From: Paramecium octaurelia
Lineage: Eukaryota; Ciliophora; Oligohymenophorea; Peniculida; Parameciidae
NCBI GenBank assembly: GCA_905182995.1
Contig: CAJJDP010000145.1
Span: forward strand, 225,937 to 289,936
DNA: 64,000 nucleotides
Direction: 5' to 3'
A program made the position numbers and the translations under genes. The notes below the pieces were generated by a model. That model was given only the letters and a program-made list of their open reading frames with translations, was not told where the DNA came from and made no database searches. Position 1 is the first letter of the stretch. Each line of letters begins with the position of its first letter. Shown here piece after piece: positions 36,701 through 50,937 of this stretch.

Positions 36701-39700
36701 CAATTCTATTGGGGGCTATGCGCCATACTTTTCTTTGGCTGGCATATTCAGATCATCAATAAATATCACAATATATTTCTTGCCCTCCTCAGGTCCGAAA
36801 TACCCTTTTCTTCTTCTCGAATTCACCTTAGCTTCTATTGTTTTTTAAACTTAATTTACTAAGGTTTAACCTGAAAAAGCAGTTATCAAATTAGTGTATT
36901 CATTATTAAAATAATTTTTATTTATTTCACTTACAATGTTTGATGTCTTACCAGTACCGGTTGGTCCAGATACTAATAGGTGAATCTTGTTTCTGACACA
37001 TAAATGCAAGAAATAATTATTTCTAATAGAATCACTTGTGGGAATAAGTAAATCATGATAATCGCATCCTTTTTAAATGACAAATGGTGGTTGTGTTTAA
37101 GTCCAACTTATGAAGTTATTTTTCGTTCTATCATACACCATATCAAATAGATTAGCTTTATCAGGCAATTTAGCATTGACTGTGATGGGTTAAAACTTGT
37201 ATTATAATTACAGATTGAAAGTCTCGTGTACGTCTTCAGCAGAAATCATCTTAATCAAGAATTAGTTAAATTATTTTCTACACACTTCATCGATGGCTGC
37301 ACCGAAACTCCAAACACAAGAAAATAGAATGGCCTTAGAAACTACATCCTTAATTTCATTATGATTAATTTATTTTTATTAAGCCTTCTCATCCATATCT
37401 GTCCATTCTTGTAGATAGGTTTGGAGTATTAGTAACATGTTTTTAACTAAAGTCATTTCGCTCTTGTAAATTGGGAATTTGCCATGCTTCCTCAACCATT
37501 CCTAACTACAATCAATAATGACTCTTAATAGATCATCCAAAAAATGATGCTCTATGAATTTTTCAGGGATTGTTTGAATGTAGGATTTGACTAATGCATA
37601 CCATCCAATTTGTTGTGTTTCTAAAAAGACCATACCACATCTACTAACAGTGGCAGGTGATGCAACTGCAAGATCCTCAACTTCAAACATCATGGTCATC
37701 CAATTTGTCATCTTAATGATTTCACCAGAAGTCAAACACAATTTCTTATTATCGTCCAAAACAGTATTCATATTTTCAATCCAAACTGCATCTACAGGAC
37801 CATCAAATACAACCCACTTCCTTTCTTCAACTTCAGCATCTTATGCGCACTATCTCATAATAATAGCAATGACTCCATCAGTCCATGATTTTGTGTCTGG
37901 ATCCAACTTACCATACAATTAATCTGAAGTGATGGATTTTGGATTCAATTTGAGAACAGCCACGTTAACAAAGGGTTACACTTTATTTAATGATGACATA
38001 GCTTTAGCCAAACATTCCAATACCTTTGATTTACCTGCAAATGCTTATCCTACAATCATCAAACCATGTCGAACATTTATGGTATCAAATAATTGAATGC
38101 ACTTTTCAATGAATCCCTTTTCTGCTTGAATATTGATCTCCTAAGCTGTATTTTTGAGTGCTGTTTCTAATGCTCCATAATCCTATTCAGGCAACTTGAT
38201 TCCTGGAAATAGATCCGATGTAATTGAGTTGAATAAGGGCACATCATTTATTGTGAATTTTGGAATATTGACATCCATAAGTGCTCTTAAACAAATGATG
38301 TCTTCAATGTCATTCATGACTCTTTTCAGATTACCTGCAGCTGTTAAAATAGCCTTTAAAGCTCTCATACCAAAATCATAATGATCCTATGACGACAGTT
38401 ATTCAGACGATAATCTTAGAGAAGCTACAATTTTACGTGCTAGATTATTGGCATCTTGAAATCCTACAGAGGCTAAATAGATTTCTGAAATCAACGCATA
38501 ATCTGGAACCATCATAGCGCATGGTCTAAATAGGGCTTTTAAGTTATCTGGTAAATCAGATCTACCAGCATACCCTGGATTCATTGTGATATTGATAGCA
38601 CAAGATGGAATCAATTTGATTATAGTGCCTTCAAACTCAAATTCTGGTCTTTTCTATCTAATAGCATCCTAAATTGTTAGCACCTATTAAGCAATAACTG
38701 AGAGCACTTCTAAATCAATACGATTAAATTCATCGAAACAACACCAAGCTCCTGAACTTGCCAATCCCTTAAAGAATTTACTCATTGCTAAATAGTTTAA
38801 ACCATCTGAACAATTAAATACAACACATTAAACAGCCAAAGCCTTAGCCAAATCTTTTACAGTTTCTGTTTTTCCTGTTCCTGCTGGTCCTTCAGGTGCA
38901 CCACCATACTGCAAATGGAATGCTCCCATCAAAGTACGATAGCATCTATCAGTTAAAGGTGTAATGACCAATCTCATACTATTACCCAAATATTCATATC
39001 CGTAGAGTAAATCAGCATTGATCATCTTGACATTGCATTTCATTACTTATTCAGTCCAATAATATCTCAATTATGCCATCCATTAGAAATTATTGATATC
39101 ATTGCAACCAATTTTTACTAATTATCTAATTACATCTCTAGCATGCACATCTAACACAACAAGGGCACCTAGTGTTAATCTCTCTAAAGGTGATAAATCC
39201 TATCTAACTAAATCTACAATATCTCTAAGTTCATTAATCAATTGTTATAAAAATCCTGACAATCCTCCTTATTAATTATCTTTATCATTTATAGCTGTCT
39301 CACTGCCTCTAGTCCATCTAATCATATTTACTGCCAAAACTATTTAAGCTGGCCATTTCCTCACCCAAACAACTCTCTTTGTATCATTGTCCAGATGTGA
39401 GGCTTTCATTATCTTCTTCAAGGTGTCAATCATAACAGACTCAATTTCACATAACCACTTTTCCACATTGCCTTTCTTCTCACCTTCATTAACATTGATT
39501 CCTTTTGAAAATTGTACTTTTTCTTTTTCAGCTGAAATCATAGCCACCACTTCCTATCCATTTACAAATTCTAATAAATTGATGGCCTCAAAACATTTAT
39601 TAATATGCTTTTGCACTGTTTCTGGATCTTTAGTTTATGCCAAGATTTCTAATAGTTCCTCATCTGATAAGAAATAAAATCTTGGAAATGAGTTACGTTT

Positions 39701-42700
39701 TGTCTCCAAATACTCACTTAAAGATTTCTAAATCTAATCCAAAGCTTTATTATCTTAATCGAAATCATTTTTCATCTTCTCATTGTCTATTCCATCCCAA
39801 AGATTTGGCTCTTTGCTAAATTATTCCATTACTGTTTTCCAATGAGCATCCACCTTCTAAAATTTTGAGGTTTCTAATGGCATTTTCTTCTTGATATCAT
39901 CTGATGTAAAAATAGGTTCCAAGTACATCCATCCCCTTTAACATTTTATCCAACCATCAAGTGAATCCTAAATTAACACTATCTTTTATTCCAAAGCTTA
40001 TGCTTTATGTAATACAGCTTTGATCTATGGCTATGCCTTTAACATCAATAGAATGTTGAATTAATCATCAAAACATTAAACTACTTCTTCTAATGATTTC
40101 AATACAAAGGTTCCTGTCTTTTTGTATGGAATCATTTCTACTTTTTGATCTTTAAGCTTCTCCTAAATTAAATTCAGATTTTTCTCTATTTGCCATTACT
40201 TTTCAGCCTTCCTTGATACTTCTTCTATATCGTTTCTAAAATTCATCAAGCCGTGAGATACCAAAGCATCCAATGATAAATCATCATTTGTTTCTTAATC
40301 AACAATCCCTACAATCTTCCAAATGTCTTTCCACAAATTCAGTTTAGTTTTCATAGCTTCTGTAGTCAACAATTCAATCAACCACAATTTCTCTTTAAAC
40401 TCATCGATTTAACCTTTCAATTTTCGTGCCACCTCCACAGCAACGTCATCTTGTGCATCTGAGAAAGCCTTTATTAGTATATTGGCATTTCTTTAGTTGG
40501 TTCTTACTTTATTATCAATTTCAGCGAAATTAAGTTTCAAGAATGACCCTGTACACCAATCACTTCTATCATACTCGAATTCTATCGCATTAGTCCACAA
40601 ATTAAAGTAAATAGTGAAATCCTTAATCAATTAATTTAAATCTTCATAGACTGATGGTTACTATTTGAATAACAATTCTCTCTCATTAAAAGATTCAACC
40701 TTTTTCAATGCATTTTAGAATCGATCATTTAGTGACACAACATCATTTGCAACATCTTTTACTCTTGAATAGTCATCAAACTTCTAAACAGTTATGAACA
40801 ACTCAGTCAATTCCTTCAATTCTCCTTAGAATTTATCCTTCTCATTGTCCAAATTTTCCATAAACTTTTACTCCTGCAAATTAGCCTTCCGCTGACCTTC
40901 TATCACATGATTTTTGATTTCAGGAGGAAAACTATATAAGTTCCAAAACTCATATAGATTTTTATCTTCAAAATTATGACTCATATCTTCGAACATAGTC
41001 AGGTAATCGTAGATACAATCCACTTCTTGTTTCTTTTTTGCCAAATTTACTTCATGTTCTGCAATATAAGTTTTTAATTCGATTAATTCAGCCTCGTTTT
41101 TTGGTTGCTTAGTAATTCTATCACTCATGTCACTATATTCCTAACTTAAACGACTTATGTTGTCAGTCACAATATCTGAACACTGTTTCAAAATGGATGT
41201 GATAAATTCATTGGCCTTAGATATCAAATTCTCCTTTGCTATTCTAGTTCTTATTTAAAAAAATTGTTCATTCTTTTCATCTAAGCATAATCTTTGTATT
41301 TAAAATTTAGCATTAATAAAATCAGATAGTTTTTTTGATATTTCATCTTTGTCTAGTGATGTTATGATAGGTTTTTTGGACACATCTCCAAACAAACTTT
41401 TTAATACACTTGGAACTGACTTTTCTAATAGAAAGCTAAACTCTCTGAATTTCTATAGCATTTAATTTGGTTTCTAGTAACCTATTTCTAAGTATGCTTA
41501 GACTTTTTCCTTGGCCCACTTAATCCACATTTAATCCTTATCATTTTCAATTTCGTAAGCCCTCAATTTTCCCTTTATTTATTTTCTTTGATCAATGTCC
41601 ACCAACGGAACCAAATCTTTTTCTAGTCTATTAAATGAATTCACTGATTCCAATAAGAGATCTAATGGTTTCAACAAACCCTATTAGATGGCTAAGTAAT
41701 TAGGAGAAAAGTAAATTGCACTATTGAGATCCTCCTCAAATAAAGGAGTATCCTCTTACTTATTTTTTTTATCGTTCTTCTTGCTCTTTTTGAAACTGAG
41801 ATTCACTTCGAGATTTAAAATCAATAAGGGATAATCGTTAATTCTCCACTGCTCTCCTTCCTTTGGAGTAGTAAACCTTTTAATAAAATCCACCCATGAC
41901 TAACAAGTTTAGCGAACAACATTCTCTCTAATAAAATTGGTAAACATATAGTCGATTCGAATAAGCAACTTTTACAATTCACTCTCCAAATAATCCTCAG
42001 TTTCAGTCTAATAGAATCGATATTTCTCTCTTAGTTTATCTTAGATGTCTCCAACAATAGTACTCCGCCATTACACCTACAGTGTTTATCTTCCTTGGAC
42101 ATTATGTTATTTTTGTTAGCTTTCGAAATTGGACAAGGTCATAGGCAATGTTTAATGATTCAGCAATACATTCAAGAGTGGGAAATTTTAATACAATTGT
42201 GATCTGGCAGTTAAAGCATTCAAAGTGTTGACTACTACAGTAAATTTAGAATAGTGCAATTGAGAGACATTTTATCTAATTTAGACAAAACCCCAATTAT
42301 CTTGAATTTTGACTTGCTTCATAGGTTGTTGCCCTAAAGATTCAAAACTCAAAATTTTAGTATCACTCCCAAATTATTTAGTTAATCCATAATACGGCTT
42401 TTTGGTTTATTCAAATCTATTCTTGATTCTCAATTGAAGCCATTTGATATTATTCTTATTCACTTCCATATCTTTAAGAATTGAACATTTTTTCATAAGC
42501 ATGATATACTCTTTTTGAACTTACTTTACTAAGTCTTTTTTGAGCAACTCAAGATGTTGCATTTATTTTCTCTTGATTTCTGGATCTGTGATCATTTACT
42601 TTGTTTCATCCTTGAATGTTTATATCTATGGAAATCCAGGAGCGATCTTACTTGGATCTTCTTTCGTAAGGTATGGTAAATCTCTAAACAATGTATATTC

Positions 42701-43721
42701 GTCAATCTTTTTCTACATTTCAAGAGATAACGTAGATGTCATAGAATCAGGCAGAGAATCCACATATTTTAAGAATCTCAGTTCATCATTTGCATTCTTT
42801 TGTCTTTGTTTACACAGTTCAACTCTTTGTTCAAACTTTACAGGGTCTTCTGAATAAAATTATAATGATAATCTGCCAATCCTTTTGATTTTGTTTGATC
42901 TCAATATTTTAACTTCGAATTTACCATTCTCGAAACCGATCACTTCAACATCTGTCCAAATGTATTTGTCTGATTCATCAAACATTGGACATTTCGCATG
43001 TGGAGGATTACTCTATTTACAAATTTCTATCCATTCTTAAGGAGTTCTATCTTCATCCCAACAATCGTACTCCTTTAACCTTTTGTTAGTCATTCTGCCT
43101 CCATAAGAAAAGTTTTTATTTTTTGGAATCTCCTCTGGTTATGAATCATTGTCATCTAAATTATTGAATCACTTATTTACACTTCTGAAACTCTGTAAAT
43201 TCCTCTCCAAGTGTACCTTTTACTTCTACATCAAAATTTATCCCCGAATTTATAAACTTGGGAACAAAATTTGATCGTTTGGAATTGAAATCGGGTTTCA
43301 AATCAAAATCAAACTTTAAACTTTGCGCTGGAGAGGCATATTGAATTTAGGAGTTATTTTTTGTTTACCCTTACAAATTAGGTATTTAACTCTTAATTCG
43401 CCTTGAGCGTACATACACCTATCAAATTAATTATCAAAATACCTGCTTTTTTGCTGCCACCTATGAATTAGTAAAAGAGTTATCCAATACGAATGAATTA
43501 TCACGATCATTCAACAGATTCATTACAAATTTCCTTTAAACATAAATCACTCCTATTACCTTGGATCTTGAGTGTCAGTTTCCATTTTTATTCTTTCCTC
43601 TACCTCTCGATGTTCCTTCAGAGCTGACTCATAATCAAAAGATGGCTTGCTTATTTTTTAAATTGGACCTACCTTATTTTTTATAACATTTACCCAAAGT
43701 CCTTTTGCCCTTCGAATTCAT
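30757..43721 (-). CDS. Axonemal dynein heavy chain (single-headed inner-arm type)
   Basis: About 4,300 residues on the minus strand, ending at UGA 30757-30759. Walker A loops in order: AAA1 [14 protein letters not shown] (about 38,870-38,890), AAA2 GQAFAGKS (about 38,030-38,053), AAA3 TGKTSNIV (about 36,940-36,965) and AAA4 [14 protein letters not shown] (about 35,845-35,872). Before AAA1 stands YGYEYLGNS...[13 protein letters not shown]2-3 has [13 protein letters not shown]. The coiled-coil stalk and microtubule-binding tip lie about 34,250-35,100. The C-terminus [15 protein letters not shown] and [12 protein letters not shown] is typical of DNAH1/3/6/7 inner-arm chains. The tail fills 39,500-43,700. 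The last intron is at 30925-30948. The start ATG at 43721 is tentative because the first exons need unusual splice sites. Confidence 0.9.
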
Positions 43722-44350
43722 TTCGATTTTTTAAATAAAAAAATTAACTCATAAACCCAATAAATTCTAAAATACATTCACATCATACTTTGGACCAATT
43801 AATAACCCTACTAAAGATGCGCTTTATCGTATTTGAGTATCAAAAACATTATATCAAGTAAGTTATTCTATCTGCTTAAATCCATAAATCCAATTAGTAA
43901 ACTACCTATCTTTTTGATGATTAAAGTATTATAAAGAAAGTAATAAGGATTATGAATGGCTAACAATATTCTCAAAAATGATTAATATTAGTAACACTGA
44001 AAAATTTTGAATTTTATTAGCTCAAGTTAATGGTTCTCTAAACTCTGTATTATAATTATTCTACTTAATTTTTAAGAATAATTGAGAAATAATGATAAAA
44101 AACATATTTAATCTTAGCTTTACTTATAAAACAAATTGTTAAATCCTTGAATTAATTTAAGAGTTTAAATACTTAGATACACTTTAATCAACAATCAATA
44201 TCAAATAATTAATCTGAAAAACAACAATTTTGATTGAAATTAGATATTCCCAATATAAGGCAAAAGATCAATTGAATCAAATATATAAAGGACGAATAAT
44301 ATGTATATTTTACAATTTTATCCTTATATTAAGATATACATATTATACAA
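43722..44350. other. Intergenic, about 630 bp
   Basis: Very A+T-rich spacer upstream of the dynein gene and downstream of the NOP16-like gene. No coding or RNA signal seen. It probably holds the dynein promoter. Confidence 0.4.
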
Positions 44351-44860
44351 TCATTATTATGGCTTAGGACATTTACCATATCTTTTAATGTAATCGTTGT
44401 ATTTTTTTTAACATTAAATTGCTGTCCATTAAAATGTATTCAATTTGTGATCTCTTTTCATGGCTTCCCAATCTTATTTGTATTTTTTAACAAGCCCTTC
44501 TATTGCCCATTCATCGTCAATATTCATTCTCACTTTATTTTTCTTCTTTTCTACTTCTTCTTATGGTAATTTTGCTGTTGCCTACCTCTGCAATTCTTTT
44601 ATTTAATCAATAGAAATTTCTTCTGCTTCAATGTATTGTTATGGAGCTTGTTCCTTTTATTTTAATTCATTAGTTATTTTTTGATTAATCTAATAACCTG
44701 TATTCATCCCCAAATTATTTAAATTATGAGTAAATGAAATATTTTTGTTCCAACCTGGAATTTTATTTTACTCTCTCTAAGTCTTATTTATCTTTTTGTT
44801 CCTTGAAAATAGATGTTTATGAGATTTTTATGCTCGTTTGACAGTTTTTCTCCTAGCCAT
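44351..44860 (-). CDS. NOP16: NOP16-like ribosome-assembly protein
   Basis: A single-exon frame of 169 residues runs from ATG 44860 to UGA 44351-44353. The basic N-terminus (MARRKTVKRAQKSHKHLFSR), an IPGW-x-N...LNNLGM segment in the middle, and the C-terminal block DDEWAIEGLVKKYKQDWEAM...NTFQWTAIQCQKKYNDYI match the plan of NOP16. In that family the C-terminus reads (Y)xxxMxxxHGxDYxAMxRDxKxNxxQxTxxQ(L/I)xxKI. NOP16 is a nucleolar 60S assembly factor. The length fits the family (about 180-230). Confidence 0.75.
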
Positions 44861-44908
44861 ACAATAAATTAATTATAAAATATTAATAATTAAGTTTCTT
44901 ATATTAAA

Positions 44909-45232
44909 TATGTATGTTCTGAAAATAATGCATATATCAACTCTATTCTCAGAACTTATACTTTGGATGGTTTCTTTTAGGAATTAATCTTAATATATAA
45001 CACTAATCATTGTGTTAATTCTGACTTAGTAGAATATCATGTTTATAATTCGATAGATTTGCTTTCTGAAGGCGATGAAAATTCTTTGGTAATTTAATTT
45101 AAATACAATCTGATTGTACCATTTTCATAATTAATCAACTCAGATTCAGAAAATAATCAAACGTATAATCTAATAAATTTAGAATTTAAATCAAATTCAT
45201 CGAACAATACACATTTGCTATTCGATCTGTGA
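44909..45232 (+). pseudogene. Fragment of a secreted/membrane protein gene
   Basis: An open frame from 44909 to a UGA at 45230-45232 reads CSENNAYINSILRTYTL, FFQELILIYNTNHCVNS and LIVPFSQLINSDSENN, coding-like but with no start. The same sequence type seems to continue one base out of frame (EKEMIYLFEWKNQSLKG) after 45232. It lies upstream of the DUF4215 gene and could be a detached 5' piece of that gene or of a relative. A separate ATG at 45695 starts a signal-peptide-like run (MKQLHISILAVF) that soon hits a UGA. Confidence 0.3.
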
Positions 45233-46290
45233 AAAGGAAATGATTTATTTATTTGAATGGAAGAATCAATCATTAAAAGGTAAATTGGAAATGAATAAAG
45301 TTATATCCTAAAATAGTCTTTCATGAATTACAATTGAATTATCAAATAGAAGAATAAACTTACAAAGATATATCAATCTTAATTCAGAAGTGAATACTTC
45401 TTTCTCCTACATCTAGTATTTTCATATCTTTTAATAATTTGTCAAGGTTATTGTCATGATATCGACTATTAGATATTGAAAGCTACCTTTAACGTTATGT
45501 ACTTTTCAATTACCTTACTAATAATGAATAAACTAATTCCAAGCATTTAATTCAAATGATTTATTAAACCGTCCATTATTATGTTAAAGTAGAATAGAAA
45601 GTTAACACCTTTCTTTTTTAAATGATATTAAGGATTGTTTTATTATTTTTTAATATTTTATAGGTACAATTTCCAATCAAAATATTGGTAGATTATGAAA
45701 CAATTACACATCAGCATATTAGCTGTTTTCATAAATTAAATTGGTATTCTTTAATACAATGGAATAGGTAAAATCAATGTGTAAGTAAGATTTTAACTGA
45801 AAAGTTGAGTGTCCTTTGATAATTTTAGCGGAAATAGAAAATATAATCTTTCATATATATTAAACACGATTGTGAGGAAAATTTAATTATATTTCTAGCA
45901 ATTAGGAAGTATGTTCATTTTATCTTGATAAAATATGTATTATGAATAATATTGAAATGTTTTATCAATTTATTGGAATAGAAAGATTCCAAAATAAAAC
46001 AAAAAAATCCTATTCAATTAATTTATACCATTTAATTTCCTAAATTACAAATTTCAACTAAAGGGATTTGAATTGAATTATCATATAATCTGCTGTTTAA
46101 TCTTGTAAGCTAATTGCTAATCATTATGAAAAATTGAAGAATTAAAGTCTTCAAATTATTAGCGAAGTATTATTTTTCTTAAATAATTGATAGTTCAATT
46201 TTTTAACCATTTGTTAAATATAATGATTTAATATTAATCATAAATTATATTCAATTAATTCTTAATATGTTAGGTATAGATTAGTTACTC

Positions 46291-49200
46291 ATGATTACAT
46301 TCATGAATTTATTCTTCTTAACCAATCAAACTGAGATATATTAATTTGATGCGAATGATAACAATACGAATAGTAATGATTGAAATTTTAATTATTATTT
46401 TAGATTGGGTAATATAGAATGGTAGTTATTAATTCTCTTCTTGTGGAGGTTATCCCTTTTTATATTCAAGTGGTGCTAATATTACAAGATTATTTTTAAA
46501 TCTCAAACCTCATTCTCAAGTTTAAGTAGATGCACAAATTATAATGTAATTATAATTATTTTATGTTAATAGTTTTGAGAGCGGTTGGAATAATTTTTAC
46601 TTGGATTTAATTTAAAAAGACTATTAAATAGAGAATTCATCATAATACAGTTTCGCTTGTAACTTTTCATCAGTTTAATTTGTTTAAAATATTTCAATCA
46701 GTCTTTCACATAAAAGAAAAACCTTTTGGATAAGAATTAACCATTTCAATGCAGGATTGATAAAATTATCATTAAGTATCAAATGTGAGTATTATTGTGC
46801 AGAATGTTTTGATAAATATTATGGTTAGTGCGTATCATGGTAACTCCATTAATATTCATTTAATTAGAAAAACATTGAAACAAATTCTAATGGATGGTCT
46901 TATGCATTCGATAACCCATATTTTCTGGAATGCGCGGGATGCTAATTTTTACGATTTAATCTAATTAATTATTCTACAATACTACCTCCTCATTAAGATA
47001 TAATAATAAGGTTTTATAAAATATGGAATCCTATCTATGTAGACTATATTTTTGGTTAAGAATATATAAAAAATGGTTATGGAATAATAGAGATATTGAT
47101 AAAAAATCATCCTTAGATTCTTTTCTAACTGGAAATTAAAACTGCTACAATGGAACTAGTTGCATAAGAGATTTTGAAATATATTACAGTTAGCCAGCAA
47201 TAATAATTCAGAATTTTATTTTAGGCTGTTTAGATTAAGTTGGGGATTAATGTTTGTTTTGCTAAGAAGGTTGGATTTAGGATGATTCACAATAGAATTG
47301 TCATCCAATTTGCGGGGATGGAATCATTTAAGGATAAGAACAATGTGATGATGCAAATCAGGTATCAAATAATGGGTGTTTTTAATGTAGATTTTCTTGC
47401 CCATTTTTTTGCTAATAATGTGAGTTTGGAAAATGTTTAAAGTGTTAATCAAATTACGAATTAATTGATAATAGATGTTAAGAAATAAAAAATATTAATG
47501 GTTTAGAACCATTGTATGAACTCGAATATTCAATTTTTAATTTATTAAACTATGGAAGTTATTATCACTTGTTATTAGAATATTAGCCTCCTGATCAATA
47601 GCTATAACCCATGCAAATTTCGAATTAACAAATATAAATATATGAGATATTTGAATATTATTTTAAGAGAAAAACAATAGAAAATTGCTTCTCTAGTTTA
47701 TTTGGTCAATGTTTGGAATGCTAAACTTTTTATAAACCATCGTTAAATAAGAATTAGTGCATTATGAAATGTAATGATGGAATTGTTATGGAGAATGAAA
47801 TTTGTGATGATTAAAATAATATTCAATTTGACGGTTGCTATAAGTGCTAATTAAGTTGCTAATTAGAATGTAATTATTGCATCCAAAAATAATGCTATTC
47901 TTGTATTGATGGTTGGTAGCTGATAGATTACAAATGTTATCAAATATGTGGGGATGGTTTATTAGCCATCTCTTCATTAGAGTAGTGTGATGATGGCAAT
48001 TTTCAACCTTATGATGGATGTTATAATTGCAAATTCGAATGCAATTCATATTGTTTCTAATGTGATAGTTCAAATACTTGTTTATTATGCGTAGAAAACT
48101 TTGAATTGAATGAAAAAAATTAATGTAAGCCAATATGTGGAGATGGAATTATTATATAAGGATTAGAAGAGTGTGAAGACAAAAATGATATTCAATTTGA
48201 TGGTTGTTATTAATGTCTCTATTAATGCACTTAAAATTGTATTAAATGTGTAAAAGGTGTGTGCTAGGAATGTGACATAGGATATATTTTAATTTAAATG
48301 GAATGTCAAAAAGTAGTAATCGATGATTTTGATGAAAATAATGAAATCGTTGTAATCAATGTCGAAAAATGTGGAGATGGAAATTAATCGACTTTAGAGG
48401 AATGTGATGATGGAAATTACGATAATGGTGATGGATGTTCCAGCTAATGCATTATAGAAGAAAATTGGAATTGTAATTAAGATTCACCTAATTCCTGTTT
48501 TTTATAAACTAAATATTCCTTAGAATATTAAAATCAAACATTTGAACATTAATTTGTTTTACTAAAGTTCTCTAATGAAGTGAAATAAGTTTCAAATATA
48601 AATTTTACTCAATCAATTTAACCAGAAATAATCAATCTAAATTAAAATCAATATCAAATAACAATTAACCCTGTAGTGGATATTAATTCAACTTAGTTTA
48701 CTTTGGCTTTGTTCGAGTTTGATATTGTCATTTTTGAATAAATGTCATTAGAACCAAATTTTTCCATTTCCTTGCACTCATCTTTAGTTGATTATAACAA
48801 TATGCCAGTTGGTCTCCCATCATAATCATTATTACTTAAAACACCTAAAATTATCAATTAAAATTAAATTAATATTGCAAATAAGTTCCAAAATCTTGGA
48901 AATATTTTAATTATAGGCTTAGGAGCTATTAGCATACTGATGTTATTGTTCAAATAACCATTGCAATGTTTTGAAATATTTGACCTTCTACAATTTTAAT
49001 CATATTTGAAATTTGTAAATGTTAATTACCCTTTAAATCTATAGATTTATTTTCAATCTTCAGAAATTGTAACAGTTAGCCCGATTTTAATATACTTTAA
49101 GATAACAGATCGTCTTAATAATATAATTACTGAGAACTTCATTCCAAGTATAGGTAAGTTTTAAGAGTATCAAATAAATGCTGACTTACTTATAAATATT

Positions 49201-50076
49201 TAGAGTTAAATCTCTTAAATTGTCTTCATTGGTTTTTTGTACTTATTTTTATAAATTTATCCAAGAATCGTGAATAAGTATTTTTTTACATTCAGAAATA
49301 TTTATTTTGTCCAGCAAGCGAATTCTTAATGGTTCAGTTGGCTAATAATTAAACTTTATTAAATTAATAAAAAAATTTTAAATTTAAGGACTATTTACTC
49401 TAAGAAAGGCTTTATACAACTCTTTTACGCAAACTGTTGGGATTTGCTTTTTAAAGTGTTTTTGTTTATGACCTCGAATACGGAAACAGGATATCGATCA
49501 ACGATTTCATATAGTATTTGTTTCTTAGTTTTGGGTTTGACAATTATAATTTTATTGTTAAACATTAAAGGATTGAATGATAACTTGAAAGTTTCAAAAA
49601 TAAGATTTGAATAACTTGAGGGCATAACTTTATTAAAAAAACTCTTATTTATCTTAATATTAATTGATCAATAAAGTAGCGATATAATTCAATGCACCAT
49701 GTTAACGCTGTTGAGTTTAGGATACATTGGATTCTTATCAACAATCAAGTAAAATATAGAAGGGATAGAATTTATTGGAATAATTTGGATGGAGGTTCCA
49801 GTAATGCTCTTTACATTGACAAGTTTAATTTATTGCTCTGATTTTTTAAGTTTTATGAAATATAATGAGTAAATTCTCGTAGGCTTTGTTCAAATTGTAA
49901 TCTTGGTACTTGGTTTATTGGGGCCTGTAATAAAACTAGGAATTAACGTCTACAAAGAAATCAAATAATTTTATCAGTAGAAAAAATATAATCCAGTGTT
50001 TGTTCTTAATATAGCCAATATATTGACAATAGCATAAGAAAATAGGAAGAATGTTTAATAGTAATAAAAAATATGA
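46291..50076 (+). CDS. DUF4215 cysteine-rich multi-pass membrane protein
   Basis: After an intron at 46373-46403 (31 nt) the N-terminal part reads SYQFSSCGGYPF, a lectin/jelly-roll-like region of this ciliate family. From about 47,225 to 48,480 come repeats of the type CGDGIIxGxExCDDxN...DGCxxCxxxC (for example CGDGIIQGQEQCDDAN, CGDGLLAISSLEQCDDGN, CGDGNQSTLEECDDGN). This is the DUF4215/Myxococcus cysteine-rich repeat. A beta-rich region follows, then several hydrophobic helices from about 48,890 to 49,950, ending at UGA 50074-50076. Such proteins are expanded in Paramecium; function unknown. The join between the N-terminal part and the repeats, between about 46,990 and 47,225, needs an unresolved intron or a one-base frameshift. 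The start is tentative. Confidence 0.7.
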
Positions 50077-50937
50077 TAATTCTATTTAATTGTTTTTGTT
50101 TAAACATTATGATATTTTAAATATGGGTGAAATACAAGTAATTTTTAGTTTTTTCTTGATATATCTAATATTTTTTGAAGTTTAAAATGTTAATTGATTA
50201 TTGTAAATTATGAATATTTACTTTGCATCACTTAAATAACTGATTTAAGTAATCGAATGACTTCTCATTAAATTAAAAGGTAATGATTAACTTTTTATTT
50301 ATGTTTACACAAGAATAGGTATATATATATAATTAAAATAATTTGATGTTGTTCTTGAGTAATTGAACCAAGCTTTATTGCAAATTATCTAAATGATGTG
50401 GCTATTATTTTCAATTTATTTCCAAAGATAAAGATAGGATATATTTTATTAAAATTGCTATTGAATAATTAAAATATTTTGGCATTAATAACTGGACAAT
50501 CTGTATAAATGTAGAAATATCAGAATATAGATTATAAGAAATATATAAAGGATTGCTTATTGATGAGCAAAAGGAATTAGATAAATATTAACACTTTTAC
50601 AATAAGAAAATCCCCACATAATTTTAAATTGAAATTATCTAGAAAGCTATAATAATGAAACACTAAGACATTCTGTTTCAAAGTTTGAACAAAATTTAAT
50701 GACGATTTATTCATATAGTCATATAGTCATACAGTACTGTAAATTTAAATATCTCGAATCTTTGAAATTTTATCCCACGTGGAAGTAGTCTTTTGATTTA
50801 ATCATCTCAAATAAATTTTACCAATCAACTCAGAAGTGGTCTTTGTTTGAAAATTTTTATTTTAATTCTTTATAACCATAGTAAAATTTGTCGGAAATTC
50901 AACCCTTGTTAACAGTAAACATGGAAAGGGGATTATA
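50077..50937. other. Intergenic, about 860 bp
   Basis: A+T-rich sequence with no convincing gene. A short tandem of CATATAGT units lies near 50,711-50,731. I see nothing else. Confidence 0.35.

Noticed and set aside
36880-36940. Possible intron near the AAA3 P-loop of dynein (GTAAGTGAAATAA...)
   Set aside because: The frame reads straight through as [27 protein letters not shown] text in family position, so no splice is needed.
31252-42857. Several plus-strand ORFs of 60-111 codons across 31-43 kb
   Set aside because: They are antisense shadows of the minus-strand dynein heavy chain, whose motifs are unambiguous.
47786-48133. Minus-strand ORF of 115 codons
   Set aside because: It is the complement of the DUF4215 cysteine repeats on the plus strand; its His/Asn/Tyr-rich text reflects antisense of Cys/Asp codons.
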